Origin: Nitrospirota bacterium
Lineage (GTDB): Bacteria > Nitrospirota > Nitrospiria > Nitrospirales > Nitrospiraceae
Length of the DNA: 64,000 nucleotides
NCBI GenBank assembly: GCA_030682135.1
Contig: JAUXQT010000096.1
Span: 1-64,000 of the forward strand
Direction of reading: 5' to 3'
Part shown: positions 16,547-25,609 of the stretch, in pieces
Layout: each line of letters begins with the position of its first letter
How positions within the stretch are numbered: position 1 is the first letter of the stretch
Position numbers and translations under genes: made by a program
The notes under the pieces: model-generated
What the model was told of the DNA's origin: nothing
The model's database searches: none
The model's input: the letters and a program-made list of their open reading frames with translations, nothing else

Positions 16547-16572
16547 ATAAACATGACATATGTCATGTTTAT
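16547..16572. promoter_or_regulatory. 26-bp perfect palindrome upstream of nirK, probable Crp/Fnr-family operator
   Basis: ATAAACATGACATATGTCATGTTTAT is a perfect 26-bp palindrome from 16547 to 16572 (arms of 13 bp). Its core TGAC-N4-GTCA has the form of FNR/DNR/HcpR-type sites. It lies about 123 bp upstream of nirK and 34 bp downstream of the stop of the Crp/Fnr-family gene. With no T-run and an AT-rich setting it looks like an operator rather than a terminator. Confidence 0.75.
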
Positions 16573-16605
16573 GGAAATCGCCGCGAGAGGGGTGGGCGCG
16601 CGAGA

Positions 16606-17337
16606 TTATGAGGCGGAGGCAAGGGCTTTCAGCCCTTTGAGGTCGCGAATCAGGAGGCGGTTGGCGGTACCGGAGACCAACCGGTCACGCTTGAACCGGC
16701 TCATGATTCGAATGGCTGTTTCTGTGGTGATTCCGACCATGTTGGCCATGTCTTCTCTGGTCATCCGAACCGTCAGGCGGATTCCATTCGGATCCGGGAT
16801 GCCGTTACGGGCTGCAAGGTCCACGAGCAGGGAGGCGAGCCGTTGGTCGGCGCGGTCGAGTGCGAGGTCTTTGGTCTTCTCCTGTGCTTCGTTCAAACGA
16901 TTGCCCAGGTATTTAATGACTTCCATCGCGGCATCGGGATTTCGCCGCAGCATCTCGAAATAGGATTTCTTTTTCATCCGGAGAATGCTGACGTCTCCCA
17001 TGGGCTGGGCCGAGCCTGGATGAGAGGCGCCGTCGAACGCGGCAGCGTCGCAACAGAAGAGATCCCCCGGCATCAGCATCTTCAGCGTACATTCCTTGCC
17101 TTCCGGCGTGGACTTCACGCACTTGACGGTTCCTTCCTTGACGATGTGGAAGTATTCGGTGGGATCGCCTTCGCGAAAGATGTAATCGTGTTTGCCGTAA
17201 CGGGTTTCGGTCAATTCCTGGAGCATGCGTTGGCGGTCCGCAGTGGAGAGGATGTTCAGGAGGGGAATGCGGTCCAGCCCTTGAAGAAGGACTGGATCGG
17301 ACGGTTTATTTGACGATTTGCTTAGTCGCTTCGACAA
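16606..17337 (-). CDS. Crp/Fnr family transcriptional regulator
   Basis: Regulator with an N-terminal cyclic-nucleotide-binding-type sensor domain (residues about 35-150: YGKHDYIFREGDPTEYFHIVKEG, MLMPGDLFCCDAA) and a C-terminal winged helix with TREDMANMVGITTETAIRIMSRF. In the recognition helix the Glu and Arg of the FNR type (E-T-x2-R) are kept, which suits half-sites TGAC or TGAT. The start is uncertain: an ATG at 17481 lies deep in transketolase, an ATG at 17226 would cut the fold, so I chose a TTG at 17337 that overlaps the transketolase end by 32 bp and has GGAG ten bases upstream. The next gene downstream is nirK with a palindromic site before it, so nirK is the obvious target. No Fe-S cysteine set of FNR is seen. 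Confidence 0.82.
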   Translation of the reverse strand: MSKRLSKSSNKPSDPVLLQGLDRIPLLNILSTADRQRMLQELTETRYGKHDYIFREGDPTEYFHIVKEGTVKCVKSTPEGKECTLKMLMPGDLFCCDAAAFDGASHPGSAQPMGDVSILRMKKKSYFEMLRRNPDAAMEVIKYLGNRLNEAQEKTKDLALDRADQRLASLLVDLAARNGIPDPNGIRLTVRMTREDMANMVGITTETAIRIMSRFKRDRLVSGTANRLLIRDLKGLKALASAS

Positions 17338-19171
17338 TCGAGCGTGCTCCGATCCCAAAGTGATCCACGAGTTCGTCCGGCTTTCCGCTGTGCGGAATGA
17401 CCCGAACCGCAAGTTTATGTACTCGTAACCCTTCCGGTCCAACCGCACTGAGGACCGCGTCGCCGAGCCCTCCGTGGGCATAGTGGTCTTCCACCGTTAG
17501 AATGCGTCCCTGGGTGGCTCTGGCACTGTCGATCAAGGTGGTGCGGTCGATCGGTGCGATGCTGTAGAGGTCGATTACTCGTACGGAAATTCCAGCCGCC
17601 TTGAGCTGATCGTAGGCTTTGAGTGCCTCGAAGAGTGTCACGCCCGCTGCGACGATCGTGAGGACGTCCGAGGCGCTCTGGCGAAGGACCTTGGAGCCGC
17701 CGATCTGAAAACGCTCCTCCGGTCCATAGATGACCGGCGCTTTAGGCCTTCCGGCTCGGAGGTAGACCATGCCTTTGTGAGCGGCTGCTAGTTCGACCAG
17801 TCTGTAGGTGCAGGTGGCATCAGAGGGATAGAGCACGACGACGCCTGGCTGGGCTGCCATCATGGCGATATCTTCGAGTCCCATTTGCGAGGGGCCGTCT
17901 TCGCCGATGCTGACACCGACATGTGTGCCCACCAGTTTGATGTTCGATTGGCTGATGGCCGCCATCCGGATGAAGTCGTAGGCGCGGGTAAAGAACGCCG
18001 CAAAGGTTGCGACAAAAGGAATTTTTCCGCAGGCGGCAAGCCCGGCTGCCGCGCCAAGCATGTTTTGTTCGGCGATGAAGTTTTCGAAAAATCGATTGGG
18101 GAATTTCTTGCCGAACTTATCTGTATAGGTTGAGTTCTTGACGTCGGCATCGAGCCCGACCACCAAGGGATTTGCTGCGCCGATGGCTTCGAGTGCCACA
18201 CCGAAGGCTTCGCGCGTCGCAGCGGAGTCGCCCAGCTTGTAGGGCGGAGGTGGCAGCGCGCTGGTGGCGGTAGCGTTCGGTGCCGACGGTGCGGGTTTCT
18301 GAATGGAGAGCGCAATCGAGCTTGGTTTAAGCTGCTTGGTCAGTTCATCGATCGCCTTCTGGGTCTCTTCACCTTTGGGGACGGGCTTCCCGTGCCAGCT
18401 GGGGTGGTTTTCCATAAACGAGAGACCGCGACCCTTAAAGGTCTTGGCGAGCAGCACCGTCGGTTTGCCCTTGGTGGCTTCGGCTTCTTGGAATGCATTC
18501 ACGACTGCAGAGAGATCGTGGCCGTCAATGACGATGGCATGCCAGCCGAATCCAGCCCAGCGTGCACGATAGGCCTCCATGTCGTGCTGCAACATCGTGG
18601 GGTCGCTTTGACCGAGTCGATTGACATCGACGATCGCACAGAGGTTGTCCAATCCATGGTGGCGTGCGACTTCTGCTGCTTCCCATACGGATCCCTCGAC
18701 CGATTCTCCATCGCCCATTAAGACATAGGTCCGGTGATCGAGCTTGTCGACGAACTTGGCATTGAGGGCGATCCCGATGCCGACCGGGAGGCCTTGGCCC
18801 AATGAACCGGTAGCCATGTCGACGAACGACAAACGGGGCGTCGGGTGTCCTTCAAGGTCTGAGGCCAAGGTGCGTAACTTCAAGAGGTCGCTTTTCGGAA
18901 AGAGGCCTGCTTCCGCCCACGCGGCGTAAAGGATAGGAGCGGCATGTCCTTTTGAAAGGACGAATCGATCGCTGTTGGTGGCCTTCGGATTCTTTGGGTC
19001 GTACCGCATCACGGAGAAGAAGAGGGCTGCCACAATTTCGGCGGCAGAGCAACAGCTAGAGGGATGGCCGCTCCCGGCTTCGCTGGTTGCCCGAACGCTT
19101 TCGATGCGGAGCTGCGTGGCCTTGTTATGGAGAGCATTCAGGATATCGGGCGAAACAGCTGAACTGGCCAT
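17306..19171 (-). CDS. tkt: Transketolase
   Basis: Full-length transketolase of 621 residues, start at 19171 with AAAGGAGCTCCG upstream. It transfers two-carbon units between sugar phosphates with thiamine diphosphate in the pentose phosphate and Calvin-type pathways. Visible motifs: GSGHPSSCCSAAEIVAALF and KGHAAPILYAAW (substrate and ThDP sites), the ThDP-binding GDGESVEGSVWEAAEVA then VDVNRLGQS (residues about 150-190), a Pyr domain with IAEQNMLGAAAGLAACGK and the C-terminal domain with VIDLYSIAPID. Length and single-chain layout match the shorter, animal-type transketolases. A proline/alanine-rich linker (about 300-325) joins the two halves. Confidence 0.93.
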   Translation of the reverse strand: MASSAVSPDILNALHNKATQLRIESVRATSEAGSGHPSSCCSAAEIVAALFFSVMRYDPKNPKATNSDRFVLSKGHAAPILYAAWAEAGLFPKSDLLKLRTLASDLEGHPTPRLSFVDMATGSLGQGLPVGIGIALNAKFVDKLDHRTYVLMGDGESVEGSVWEAAEVARHHGLDNLCAIVDVNRLGQSDPTMLQHDMEAYRARWAGFGWHAIVIDGHDLSAVVNAFQEAEATKGKPTVLLAKTFKGRGLSFMENHPSWHGKPVPKGEETQKAIDELTKQLKPSSIALSIQKPAPSAPNATATSALPPPPYKLGDSAATREAFGVALEAIGAANPLVVGLDADVKNSTYTDKFGKKFPNRFFENFIAEQNMLGAAAGLAACGKIPFVATFAAFFTRAYDFIRMAAISQSNIKLVGTHVGVSIGEDGPSQMGLEDIAMMAAQPGVVVLYPSDATCTYRLVELAAAHKGMVYLRAGRPKAPVIYGPEERFQIGGSKVLRQSASDVLTIVAAGVTLFEALKAYDQLKAAGISVRVIDLYSIAPIDRTTLIDSARATQGRILTVEDHYAHGGLGDAVLSAVGPEGLRVHKLAVRVIPHSGKPDELVDHFGIGARSIVEATKQIVK

Positions 19172-19344
19172 CGGAGCTCCTTTCAGGATTGAAAACCCAG
19201 GAAGCCGGCACACACTTCTCTAGTTCAGAGATCGGTTGCAACGCGGCGGGACTTGAGGCTAACAAAAATGAAATATGGGAGTCAATGAAAGGATCTGTGT
19301 AGATGGGAGGAAGAATAACGGTGCGAGGCAGTCGATCAGTTGGT

Positions 19345-19770
19345 CTACACAGAGGAAGGAGGCGTGACGGTCGACACTTCACTTGAGCAGGCACTTTCGA
19401 GTCCGTTATAGGCACTGACTGTAAAGTAGTAGAGCGTATTGGGCTCAAGGCCGGTGATTGTGGCGGATGGGGAACCAACGTACTGCGATTGCTCATAGGC
19501 GCAGCTACCCGGTTGACCAGGTGATTGACGACCGTAATGGACGAAGTAGGCCATGACGGAGGGGTCCGGGACCGGACTCCATGCGAGAGAGGCTGTTGCT
19601 CCTGCCGCTGGTATCGATCCGCCTCCGGTATTACCAGGAGTCACCGTGACGCTGGGATCGCCGCCAGTTTCCCCTCCGCCGCCGCATCCAGTCAGCAGCG
19701 AGGCCATACTAAGAAGTAGACCTGCGAAAAGTGTGGTGAGGCGTAGTTGAGGTTTGCTGAATGAGGTCAT
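19345..19770 (-). CDS. Lipoprotein with one fibronectin type III domain
   Basis: Protein of 141 residues. The signal sequence ends in a lipobox LTGC (Cys near residue 29), followed by a Gly-rich spacer. Residues about 55-135 form a single Fn3-like sandwich (ASLAWSPVPDPSVMAYFVHY, then ATITGLEPNTLYYFTVSAYN). Two cysteines within the domain may form a disulfide. Likely cell-envelope adhesive or scaffolding protein; function not known. The gene stands alone between transketolase and a long AT-rich gap. Confidence 0.75.
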   Translation of the reverse strand: MTSFSKPQLRLTTLFAGLLLSMASLLTGCGGGGETGGDPSVTVTPGNTGGGSIPAAGATASLAWSPVPDPSVMAYFVHYGRQSPGQPGSCAYEQSQYVGSPSATITGLEPNTLYYFTVSAYNGLESACSSEVSTVTPPSSV

Positions 19771-20237
19771 GTACTACTCCAGGGAAACGTGTCTTGTTCT
19801 GTGCTGTAGGTGTTGTCTGCTTCGTGCGTGATGCAGGCAGAAGGAGATCGTAACCTGACATGAGCAATGAGCATGCCAGGATTATCATTTCTAAAGCATT
19901 GATTTAATTTAATAAATTTAGTGATGTATTGTTGCTCAAAACCATATGATCTGTAGAGTCTGCAGGGGAGACCATACAGACTCAGGTTCGATTCGAAGAG
20001 TGAAGAGAGGGATTTCTGTGAGGCGCAGGCGAGTTCAGTTGGGTCTAGCTCGACTCGGATGAAAGATGGGCATAGCTAGGCAGATAGTGCCTGCCTGGTG
20101 GAGTCAGCAAGGAGAGGATGAGCGATCGCTAGCCGAGGTGGTGTGGGGATGTGAGTATGGATCGCGTTGCGTGAAAAGGGGAGTGGCAACAGGGGCCTGG
20201 CGAGTGAATTAGAGTGCCGCTGCCAAGTTCTACGCCC
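19771..20237. other. Gene-free, partly AT-rich spacer
   Basis: These 467 bp hold no convincing open frame. An AT-rich patch (about 19885-19930) probably carries the promoter of the Fn3 lipoprotein gene. A GGTTCGATTC string near 19982 resembles a tRNA T-arm but no acceptor or anticodon stem accompanies it. Confidence 0.5.
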
Positions 20238-21071
20238 CTATGGAACGGTTCTGTCCTGAAAGTAGCGAAACAGTAAGTACGCATTGAGGATCATCACGAT
20301 CGAGAGGATGCTGTAGGTGGTGACGGCGGTGGCCAGGTTCAATTCGATCAGCACTCGGGACATGCCGAATGCCACGATCAAGGCATCGAAGGCCATGCAG
20401 ATTCGTCTGAAGGTTTCAGGGTCCATCAAACGGATGAGGTAGCTTCCCAGGGGAATTCCCAACAGGACGCTGGGAATGATGTAGGGAATGATCTCCAGGC
20501 TCTCGGCGCTATAGAGTCCAATGAAGTAGTAGGCGATTCCCGTCATGACCGCTTCCCCTACTCGAATGACGCCTAGCGCGGCCCGGAAATCCTGTTTCGC
20601 ATAGCCTTGATTGTTGAACAGCAGGGCAAGCGGAGGGCCTGAGATCGTCGTCACAGAATAAAGGGTTCCAATTCCTACTCCGAACGGGACCGCGATGGCC
20701 TTTTCGGCTTTGATGGGCTTTCTGATGCCGGCAGCCTGAAGCAGAATCAAGGGCAGCAGCATAAAGTAGGTCACAAATTTGACCCAGGACGGATGGACAA
20801 GGGAGAGGATATAGCTGCCGATCGCGACCCCGATCAGGAGGCCGATCAAAATGGGCGCCACGCGCCACCAAATGTTCGGGACGCTTTTGCGGTTGATGAA
20901 GAGGACGTACCCATTGATCACTAATTCCACCAGGACCAACGCCGGATTCAGAATCCGGTTGGTGTAAAACAGCAGCGCAACGGGAACCGTGATCGAAGAA
21001 AATCCGTATCCGAGGGCCCCGTTGACGGTGGCGGCGATGAACGTGATCAGTACGAGTACGACTACATCCAT
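20238..21071 (-). CDS. TSUP (TauE/SafE) family anion exporter
   Basis: Membrane protein of 277 residues with about eight hydrophobic helices in two halves. It starts MDVVVLVLITFIAATVNGALGYG, the N-terminal TSUP hallmark, and has GIGTLYSVTTISGPPLALL mid-chain. Family members export or import sulfite, sulfoacetate, thiosulfate or related anions. It starts 2 bp after the stop of the Rrf2-type regulator gene, so the two form an operon and the regulator may answer to a sulfur compound. Substrate not determinable from sequence. Confidence 0.85.
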   Translation of the reverse strand: MDVVVLVLITFIAATVNGALGYGFSSITVPVALLFYTNRILNPALVLVELVINGYVLFINRKSVPNIWWRVAPILIGLLIGVAIGSYILSLVHPSWVKFVTYFMLLPLILLQAAGIRKPIKAEKAIAVPFGVGIGTLYSVTTISGPPLALLFNNQGYAKQDFRAALGVIRVGEAVMTGIAYYFIGLYSAESLEIIPYIIPSVLLGIPLGSYLIRLMDPETFRRICMAFDALIVAFGMSRVLIELNLATAVTTYSILSIVMILNAYLLFRYFQDRTVP

Positions 21072-21073
21072 AA

Positions 21074-21508
21074 TTATCCTTTGTGATGTCCGCAGGCGAA
21101 GTCGTCGAGTGTATAGTGGTCCAGGATGCCGGCAATGGCGTCACGCACGGTGCCCATCACGTGCTGCACCGGACATTGGGCATGCTCGGCATAGGGGCAG
21201 TCCGCGCATTTTTGATAGGCCGTTTTGCTCACACATCCGATGGGAGCGAGGGGGCCATCCAAAATGCGAATCACTTGGCCGAGGGTGATTTCTCCCGGAG
21301 GTTTAATGAGTGCGTAGCCTCCCTTCATGCCTCGACGGCTCGAGAGGAGGCCGGCTCGTTTCAATGCAAGCAGGATCTGCTCTAGGAATTCGACGGGGAT
21401 ATGCTGGCGCTCTGCGATCTGGTGCCGCTGGAGTGTGGCTTTGCCGTAAAAGAGTGTGAGTTCCAGCAGCGCACGAAGGCCGTACTCGCTTTTTTTTGAG
21501 AGCTTCAT
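21074..21508 (-). CDS. Rrf2 family transcriptional regulator with cysteine cluster
   Basis: Protein of 144 residues. An N-terminal winged helix (KKSEYGLRALLELTLFYGK, then IPVEFLEQILLALKRAGLLSSRRG) is typical of Rrf2/IscR/CymR. The dimerisation helix is followed by cysteines GCVSKTAYQKCADCPYAEHAQC, so an Fe-S cluster or thiol sensor is likely, though the spacing differs from IscR (C-x5-C-x5-C). It is directly upstream of and coupled to a TSUP exporter gene, probably its target. Candidate effectors are sulfur compounds, NO or cluster status; this is inference. Confidence 0.87.
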   Translation of the reverse strand: MKLSKKSEYGLRALLELTLFYGKATLQRHQIAERQHIPVEFLEQILLALKRAGLLSSRRGMKGGYALIKPPGEITLGQVIRILDGPLAPIGCVSKTAYQKCADCPYAEHAQCPVQHVMGTVRDAIAGILDHYTLDDFACGHHKG

Positions 21509-21771
21509 TGGGAATAGGCAATGCCGAGTGAGTTAATCAAGTACTAGGACAATAGAGGACTGATAAGCCTACGTCAAGAGCAGGCGGGTGGAGAGCAATC
21601 GCTGTCACTCCCGCAAGTTCGTCAAGATTTTAGGCCAAATCAGGAGGCCTATACTGATGCAACTCCTTGATCATAGAGGGATTGTTTCTTGACAGTCTGT
21701 GCGCATTCCTGTTAGCTTCTTCCTTCGCTCAGGGGCTCACGCAACAGTTTCACCACCTCGCAGGACCGATT

Positions 21772-22713
21772 GTGAACTACCAGGATCTCATTCTCACGTT
21801 GCATCATTACTGGGCCGACCAAGGTTGTGTGATCCATCAACCCTATGATCTGGAAATGGGTGCCGGGACCTTCCATCCAGCCACATTTCTTCGGTCCCTT
21901 GGTCCTGAACCCTGGCGAGCTGCCTATCCCCAACCCTGTCGCCGTCCCACGGATGGGCGATATGGCGAAAATCCGAATCGCATGCAGCACTACTACCAGT
22001 ATCAGGTTGTGTTGAAGCCGGCTCCGGACAACATTCAAGCGTTGTATCTGGAGAGTCTGGCCCAATTGGGGATCGATCCGAAGCAGCACGACATCCGGTT
22101 CATTCAAGACGACTGGGAGTCTCCTACGTTGGGCGCCTGGGGCCTGGGCTGGGAGGTGCGTCTCGACGGGATGGAGATCACGCAGTTCACCTACTTCCAG
22201 GAAATCGGCGGGATCGAGCTGAATCCCATTACCGTTGAAATCACATACGGGACCGAACGGATCGCGATGTATCTGCAACAAGTGAATAACGTCTTCGACC
22301 TCGCTTGGAACGATGCTGTGACGTATGGCGACATCCATCACGAAACCGAAGTGCAGTTCTCGACCTATAATTTCGAAGAAGGCGATGTGGCGATGCTCAT
22401 GGCCACGTTTCAATCGTTCGAGGGGGAATGTAAACGGCTGCTGGCGAATCGCGAAAAGCGGCTGACCCTTCCGGCCTACGAATTCTGTATCAAGTCCTCG
22501 CACCTCTTCAACCTACTCGATGCCCGCGGAGCCATCAGCGTGGCAGAACGAACAGGCTATATCGCCAGGGTTCGTGCGCTGGCGCGCCAATGTGCCGAAC
22601 GTTATATTGAAGAGCGAGCGGCGATGGGGCATCCGCTGCTTAATCGAGGCGGGGGGCGAGATGGAGCGAAGTCAGCCGCCTCGCGCGTGAGAACGACGGC
22701 CCGCCGCGCATAA
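21772..22713 (+). CDS. glyQ: Glycyl-tRNA synthetase alpha subunit
   Basis: Catalytic subunit of the bacterial alpha2-beta2 glycyl-tRNA synthetase. A GTG start at 21772 (GCAGGACCGATT upstream) gives 313 residues beginning [10 protein letters not shown], the normal GlyQ N-terminus; the ATG at 21667 would add a non-homologous leader. Family-typical blocks are [55 protein letters not shown] and ERIAMYLQ. The last 20 residues ([21 protein letters not shown]) are a basic tail beyond the usual end. It sits 18 bp before glyS. Confidence 0.95.
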   Translation: MNYQDLILTLHHYWADQGCVIHQPYDLEMGAGTFHPATFLRSLGPEPWRAAYPQPCRRPTDGRYGENPNRMQHYYQYQVVLKPAPDNIQALYLESLAQLGIDPKQHDIRFIQDDWESPTLGAWGLGWEVRLDGMEITQFTYFQEIGGIELNPITVEITYGTERIAMYLQQVNNVFDLAWNDAVTYGDIHHETEVQFSTYNFEEGDVAMLMATFQSFEGECKRLLANREKRLTLPAYEFCIKSSHLFNLLDARGAISVAERTGYIARVRALARQCAERYIEERAAMGHPLLNRGGGRDGAKSAASRVRTTARRA

Positions 22714-22731
22714 AGAACGACAGAGAAATTC

Positions 22732-24924
22732 ATGACAAAGAAGACTCAACCCTCTCGCCGTCCTGTCCCTCCTGCGAAGAACATGAGCCGCCCTTCCCCT
22801 GTGAAGGCTGCCGAGTTGTTGCTTGAGATCGGCGTCGAAGAACTGCCCTATCAGTTCATCGCGCCTGCATTGGCAACATTGAAAGAGGCGGCTGAACAGT
22901 TATTCAAGGACCACCGCCTCGCGTTTCAATCTGTTCGCACCTTGGGGACGCCACGACGATTGACCTTGGTGGTTGAGGGCCTGGCAACTTTGCAACTCTC
23001 GATGGCCAAAGAAGCGATGGGGCCTTCAAAGTCGGTGGCGTTCGATCCAGCCGGTCAGCCGACCAGGGCGGCAACGGGATTTGCTGCAGGGCAAGGGGTC
23101 GCGGTGCATGAACTGCAAGTGCGTCAGACTCCGAAGGGGGAATATCTGTTTGCGGTGAAGCAAGAGCTGGGGCGGCCAACCAAGGTGGTTCTGGGGGAAC
23201 TCCTTCCACAGTTGATCGCGAAATTGTCATTTCCCAAAGCGATGAAATGGAATACCACTGGCGTTCGGTTTGCTCGTCCAGTGCGGTGGCTGGTGGTAGT
23301 GTATGGCGGGGCCACGCTTCCGATCGAAGCCGCAGGGATTACCGCCGGCAACAAGACTCTAGGCCATCGCGTCTTAGGTAGCTCCAAGGGGTTCGCGGTT
23401 CGGGACACCGGGTCCTATCTGAAGGGGCTTGAACGTCAAGGCGTCACTCCAGATCCCCAGCGTCGCCGCCACATGATCGAAGAACAGATTGCGACCCTCT
23501 GCAAAAAAGCCGGGTTCTCGTTGAATGTCGATGCGGACTTGCTGGATCAGGCGGTCTATACGACTGAATGTCCCAACGCCATTATCGGGTCCTTCAAGCC
23601 TGCCTATTTAGAAGTGCCGCAAGAGATTTTGATCACCTCGATGAAAGAGCATCAGGGGTTCTTTTCCTTGATGCACAAAGAGACCGGGAAGCTCGTTCCC
23701 CATTTCATCGCGGTGACGAACAATCAAGCCAAAGATATGGGATTGATTCGCGAAGGCAACGAGCGGGTTCTGGCTGCGCGTCTGGCCGACGCGAAGTTCT
23801 TTTTTGACGAAGACCGGAAGGTCAAACTCCAGGACCGGGTACCGAAGCTGGCTGGGGTCACATTTCAGCAGAAGCTCGGCACGATGGAGAAAAAGCAGCA
23901 ACGGGTCAAGAAACTGGCCGGCGTCATCGCCTCGACGTTGCGACCGGAGGACGGCAAGCTTAAACAGGCTTGCGAGAGGGCCGCGGAACTGTGCAAGGCG
24001 GATCTTCTTACAGGTGTCGTCGGTGAATTTCCTGAGCTGCAGGGCATTATGGGGGGCGAGTACGCGAAGCATGACGGTGAATCCGAGGCGGTGAGTCAGG
24101 CCATCAGAGAGCAGTACCTGCCTCGTTCGATCGAAGGCGAGTTGCCCAAGACCATCGCGGGTCAAGTGCTGTCGCTGGCCGATCGGCTGGATTCGATTGC
24201 GGCCTTCTTCTATGTGGGACTCGTGCCGACCGGATCGGAAGATCCCTTTGCCCTGCGCCGGAATGCCACGGCCGTTGTCAGGATTATTCTTGAGGGAGAC
24301 CTGCGCATCGATCTCGGGAGTTATGTCGATACCGCGAGAAACCTCGTCATCGGTGATGGATTCAAAGGGGGGGCGGACTCTGCCGAAGATGGCCGACGCC
24401 GTATGACAGAATTTCTTTTCGAACGGGTTCGGCACTATGCCAGGGTTGTCCATGCGTTGCGGGACGATGTCATCGAAGCGGTACTCAAGCAGGCGCAGGG
24501 CAAGACGCTCGACCTCGTGGATCTTGTGCAGAGAATGAAAGCGCTTGAATCTGTGACCACCAAGCCGGAATTCGATCCATTGATCGTCGGCTTCAAACGC
24601 GCGCATCGTCTCGTCGAGAAAGAGAAGTGGGATCGTCAGCCGGTCGATAACGCGCGGTTTGTGCATCCTGCAGAATCGGCGCTGTACCAGGCTACGGTGG
24701 ATGAGCGGGACAAACTGATGTCCGGGATGAAGCGGGGTGACTATAGCCAGGCGCTGGAGGCGTTGGTACGTTTGAAGCCTGCCATCGATGCGTTCTTTGC
24801 GGCAGTCATGGTCAATGCAGAGGATCAGGCCGTCCGGAGTAATCGGTTGTCGTTGCTGCAAGAAGTGGATGATTTCTTCAACTCATTCGCGGACTTTTCG
24901 CAGATTATGGTACAAGGGGGATAA
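22732..24924 (+). CDS. glyS: Glycyl-tRNA synthetase beta subunit
   Basis: Protein of 730 residues, slightly longer than E. coli GlyS because of a basic N-terminal leader (MTKKTQPSRRPVPPAKN). It binds tRNA-Gly and completes the alpha2-beta2 enzyme. Recognisable are LLLEIGVEELPYQF, SFPKAMKW with RFARPVRWLV (B3/B4-like region), the HD-like domain with LLTGVVGEFPELQGIMGGEYA, DRLDSIAAFF and GSEDPFALRRNATAVVRI, and a C-terminal anticodon-binding part. It follows glyQ closely; a long nested inverted repeat starts right after the stop. Confidence 0.95.
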   Translation: MTKKTQPSRRPVPPAKNMSRPSPVKAAELLLEIGVEELPYQFIAPALATLKEAAEQLFKDHRLAFQSVRTLGTPRRLTLVVEGLATLQLSMAKEAMGPSKSVAFDPAGQPTRAATGFAAGQGVAVHELQVRQTPKGEYLFAVKQELGRPTKVVLGELLPQLIAKLSFPKAMKWNTTGVRFARPVRWLVVVYGGATLPIEAAGITAGNKTLGHRVLGSSKGFAVRDTGSYLKGLERQGVTPDPQRRRHMIEEQIATLCKKAGFSLNVDADLLDQAVYTTECPNAIIGSFKPAYLEVPQEILITSMKEHQGFFSLMHKETGKLVPHFIAVTNNQAKDMGLIREGNERVLAARLADAKFFFDEDRKVKLQDRVPKLAGVTFQQKLGTMEKKQQRVKKLAGVIASTLRPEDGKLKQACERAAELCKADLLTGVVGEFPELQGIMGGEYAKHDGESEAVSQAIREQYLPRSIEGELPKTIAGQVLSLADRLDSIAAFFYVGLVPTGSEDPFALRRNATAVVRIILEGDLRIDLGSYVDTARNLVIGDGFKGGADSAEDGRRRMTEFLFERVRHYARVVHALRDDVIEAVLKQAQGKTLDLVDLVQRMKALESVTTKPEFDPLIVGFKRAHRLVEKEKWDRQPVDNARFVHPAESALYQATVDERDKLMSGMKRGDYSQALEALVRLKPAIDAFFAAVMVNAEDQAVRSNRLSLLQEVDDFFNSFADFSQIMVQGG

Positions 24925-24929
24925 AGAGG

Positions 24930-25024
24930 AGGAGCACCTATGCCGGTCTCTTGCTCCCGGAGCGCGCACGATCGGAATGTGCTCGCTCGACGGCCGCAGT
25001 CAGACCGGCATAGGTGCCACTCCT
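24930..25024 (+). ncRNA. Strongly structured element between glyS and the next gene (candidate RNA)
   Basis: Outer arms 24934-24949 and 25002-25017 are perfect 16-bp reverse complements (GCACCTATGCCGGTCT and AGACCGGCATAGGTGC). The stem is extended by AGGAG (24930-24934) and CTCCT (25020-25024) across a two-base bulge. Inside the 52-base interior a second stem, GAGCGCGCAC with GTGCTCGCTC (nine of ten pairs), closes around a short loop. No T-run follows, so it is not a classic terminator. It could be an RNA structure controlling the 3' end of glyS or the leader of the next gene, or a small mobile palindrome. Confidence 0.55.
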
Positions 25025-25089
25025 GGAGAGATGAAATAGGGGATTTTCGAAACCACCTATTGAATGAGACAAGCCGGTCGGGTGAGGGG

Positions 25090-25581
25090 ATGGATCAATT
25101 ATTGTCAGACGATCAGCGTCGGGCGAGCAAGGTCCGTCGGTTCACGGTCGGCGTGTCTCTTGCCATCATGATTCTCTGCAATGCGATCGTTCTGATCGGG
25201 TTATGGGCCAGTGGGATTAACCTTGATGAGCTGGCAGCGACTCCCGATGTGTTTAACTCTAAACAGGATATTTGTCTCCGGCTCGGCTGGAAATCCGTCG
25301 CAGGGGCAACGGACCCGGTCCGTCTCTGCTCGGAATGGATCAATCTGTCCGATCCCTCCGGCAAGACGCATCAGATTCAACGGGAGATCAAGCTTCGGCA
25401 AGGGCCTGACGGGCAGTATTATGTGGATCGGGGCGTTCGCGCCGACTATCGGTTGCTCATATTGATGTTGTTTGTCGTGGCCGTCATTGCATTCGGGCTG
25501 GTGGCGAAATGGTATCTGGTCAGCCGGTATCGGCTGCGTCTCGAATCCGTCGCCGGCCAAGGGGCATCACTCGTCCATTGA
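25090..25581 (+). CDS. Two-pass membrane protein of unknown function
   Basis: Protein of 163 residues, start at 25090 with GGTGAGG just upstream; the frame open from 24940 runs through the structured element and is not coding-like. A charged N-terminus (DDQRRASKVRRFTVG) leads to one hydrophobic helix (about 20-40). A 75-residue extracytoplasmic stretch with two Cys (DICLRLGW, VRLCSEWI) follows, then a second helix (about 123-143) and a basic C-terminus. I recognise no family. It lies 28 bp before ppdK, so it may be co-transcribed. Confidence 0.6.
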   Translation: MDQLLSDDQRRASKVRRFTVGVSLAIMILCNAIVLIGLWASGINLDELAATPDVFNSKQDICLRLGWKSVAGATDPVRLCSEWINLSDPSGKTHQIQREIKLRQGPDGQYYVDRGVRADYRLLILMLFVVAVIAFGLVAKWYLVSRYRLRLESVAGQGASLVH

Positions 25582-25609
25582 ACTGAACTCAACGCGAAGG
25601 AGAGGCAGC

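Noticed and set aside
17338..17481. Long N-terminus of the Crp/Fnr protein from the ATG at 17481
   Set aside because: It would overlap transketolase by 176 bp and the added residues do not look like the family; a TTG near 17337 is more likely.
19975..20000. Possible tRNA gene, from a GGTTCGATTC string
   Set aside because: No matching T-stem, anticodon arm or acceptor stem could be found around it.
21500..21771. T-box or other riboswitch before glyQ
   Set aside because: No T-box sequence (TGGNACC) or antiterminator hairpin was found, and the lineage is not one that uses T-boxes.
23608..24861. 417-residue minus-strand frame opposite glyS, and similar long frames opposite ppdK (25589-27184, 27239-28288) and acs (56681-58144)
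   Set aside because: High-GC codon bias leaves antisense frames open. Their sequences are rich in His, Arg and Gln without domain patterns, while the sense genes are certain.
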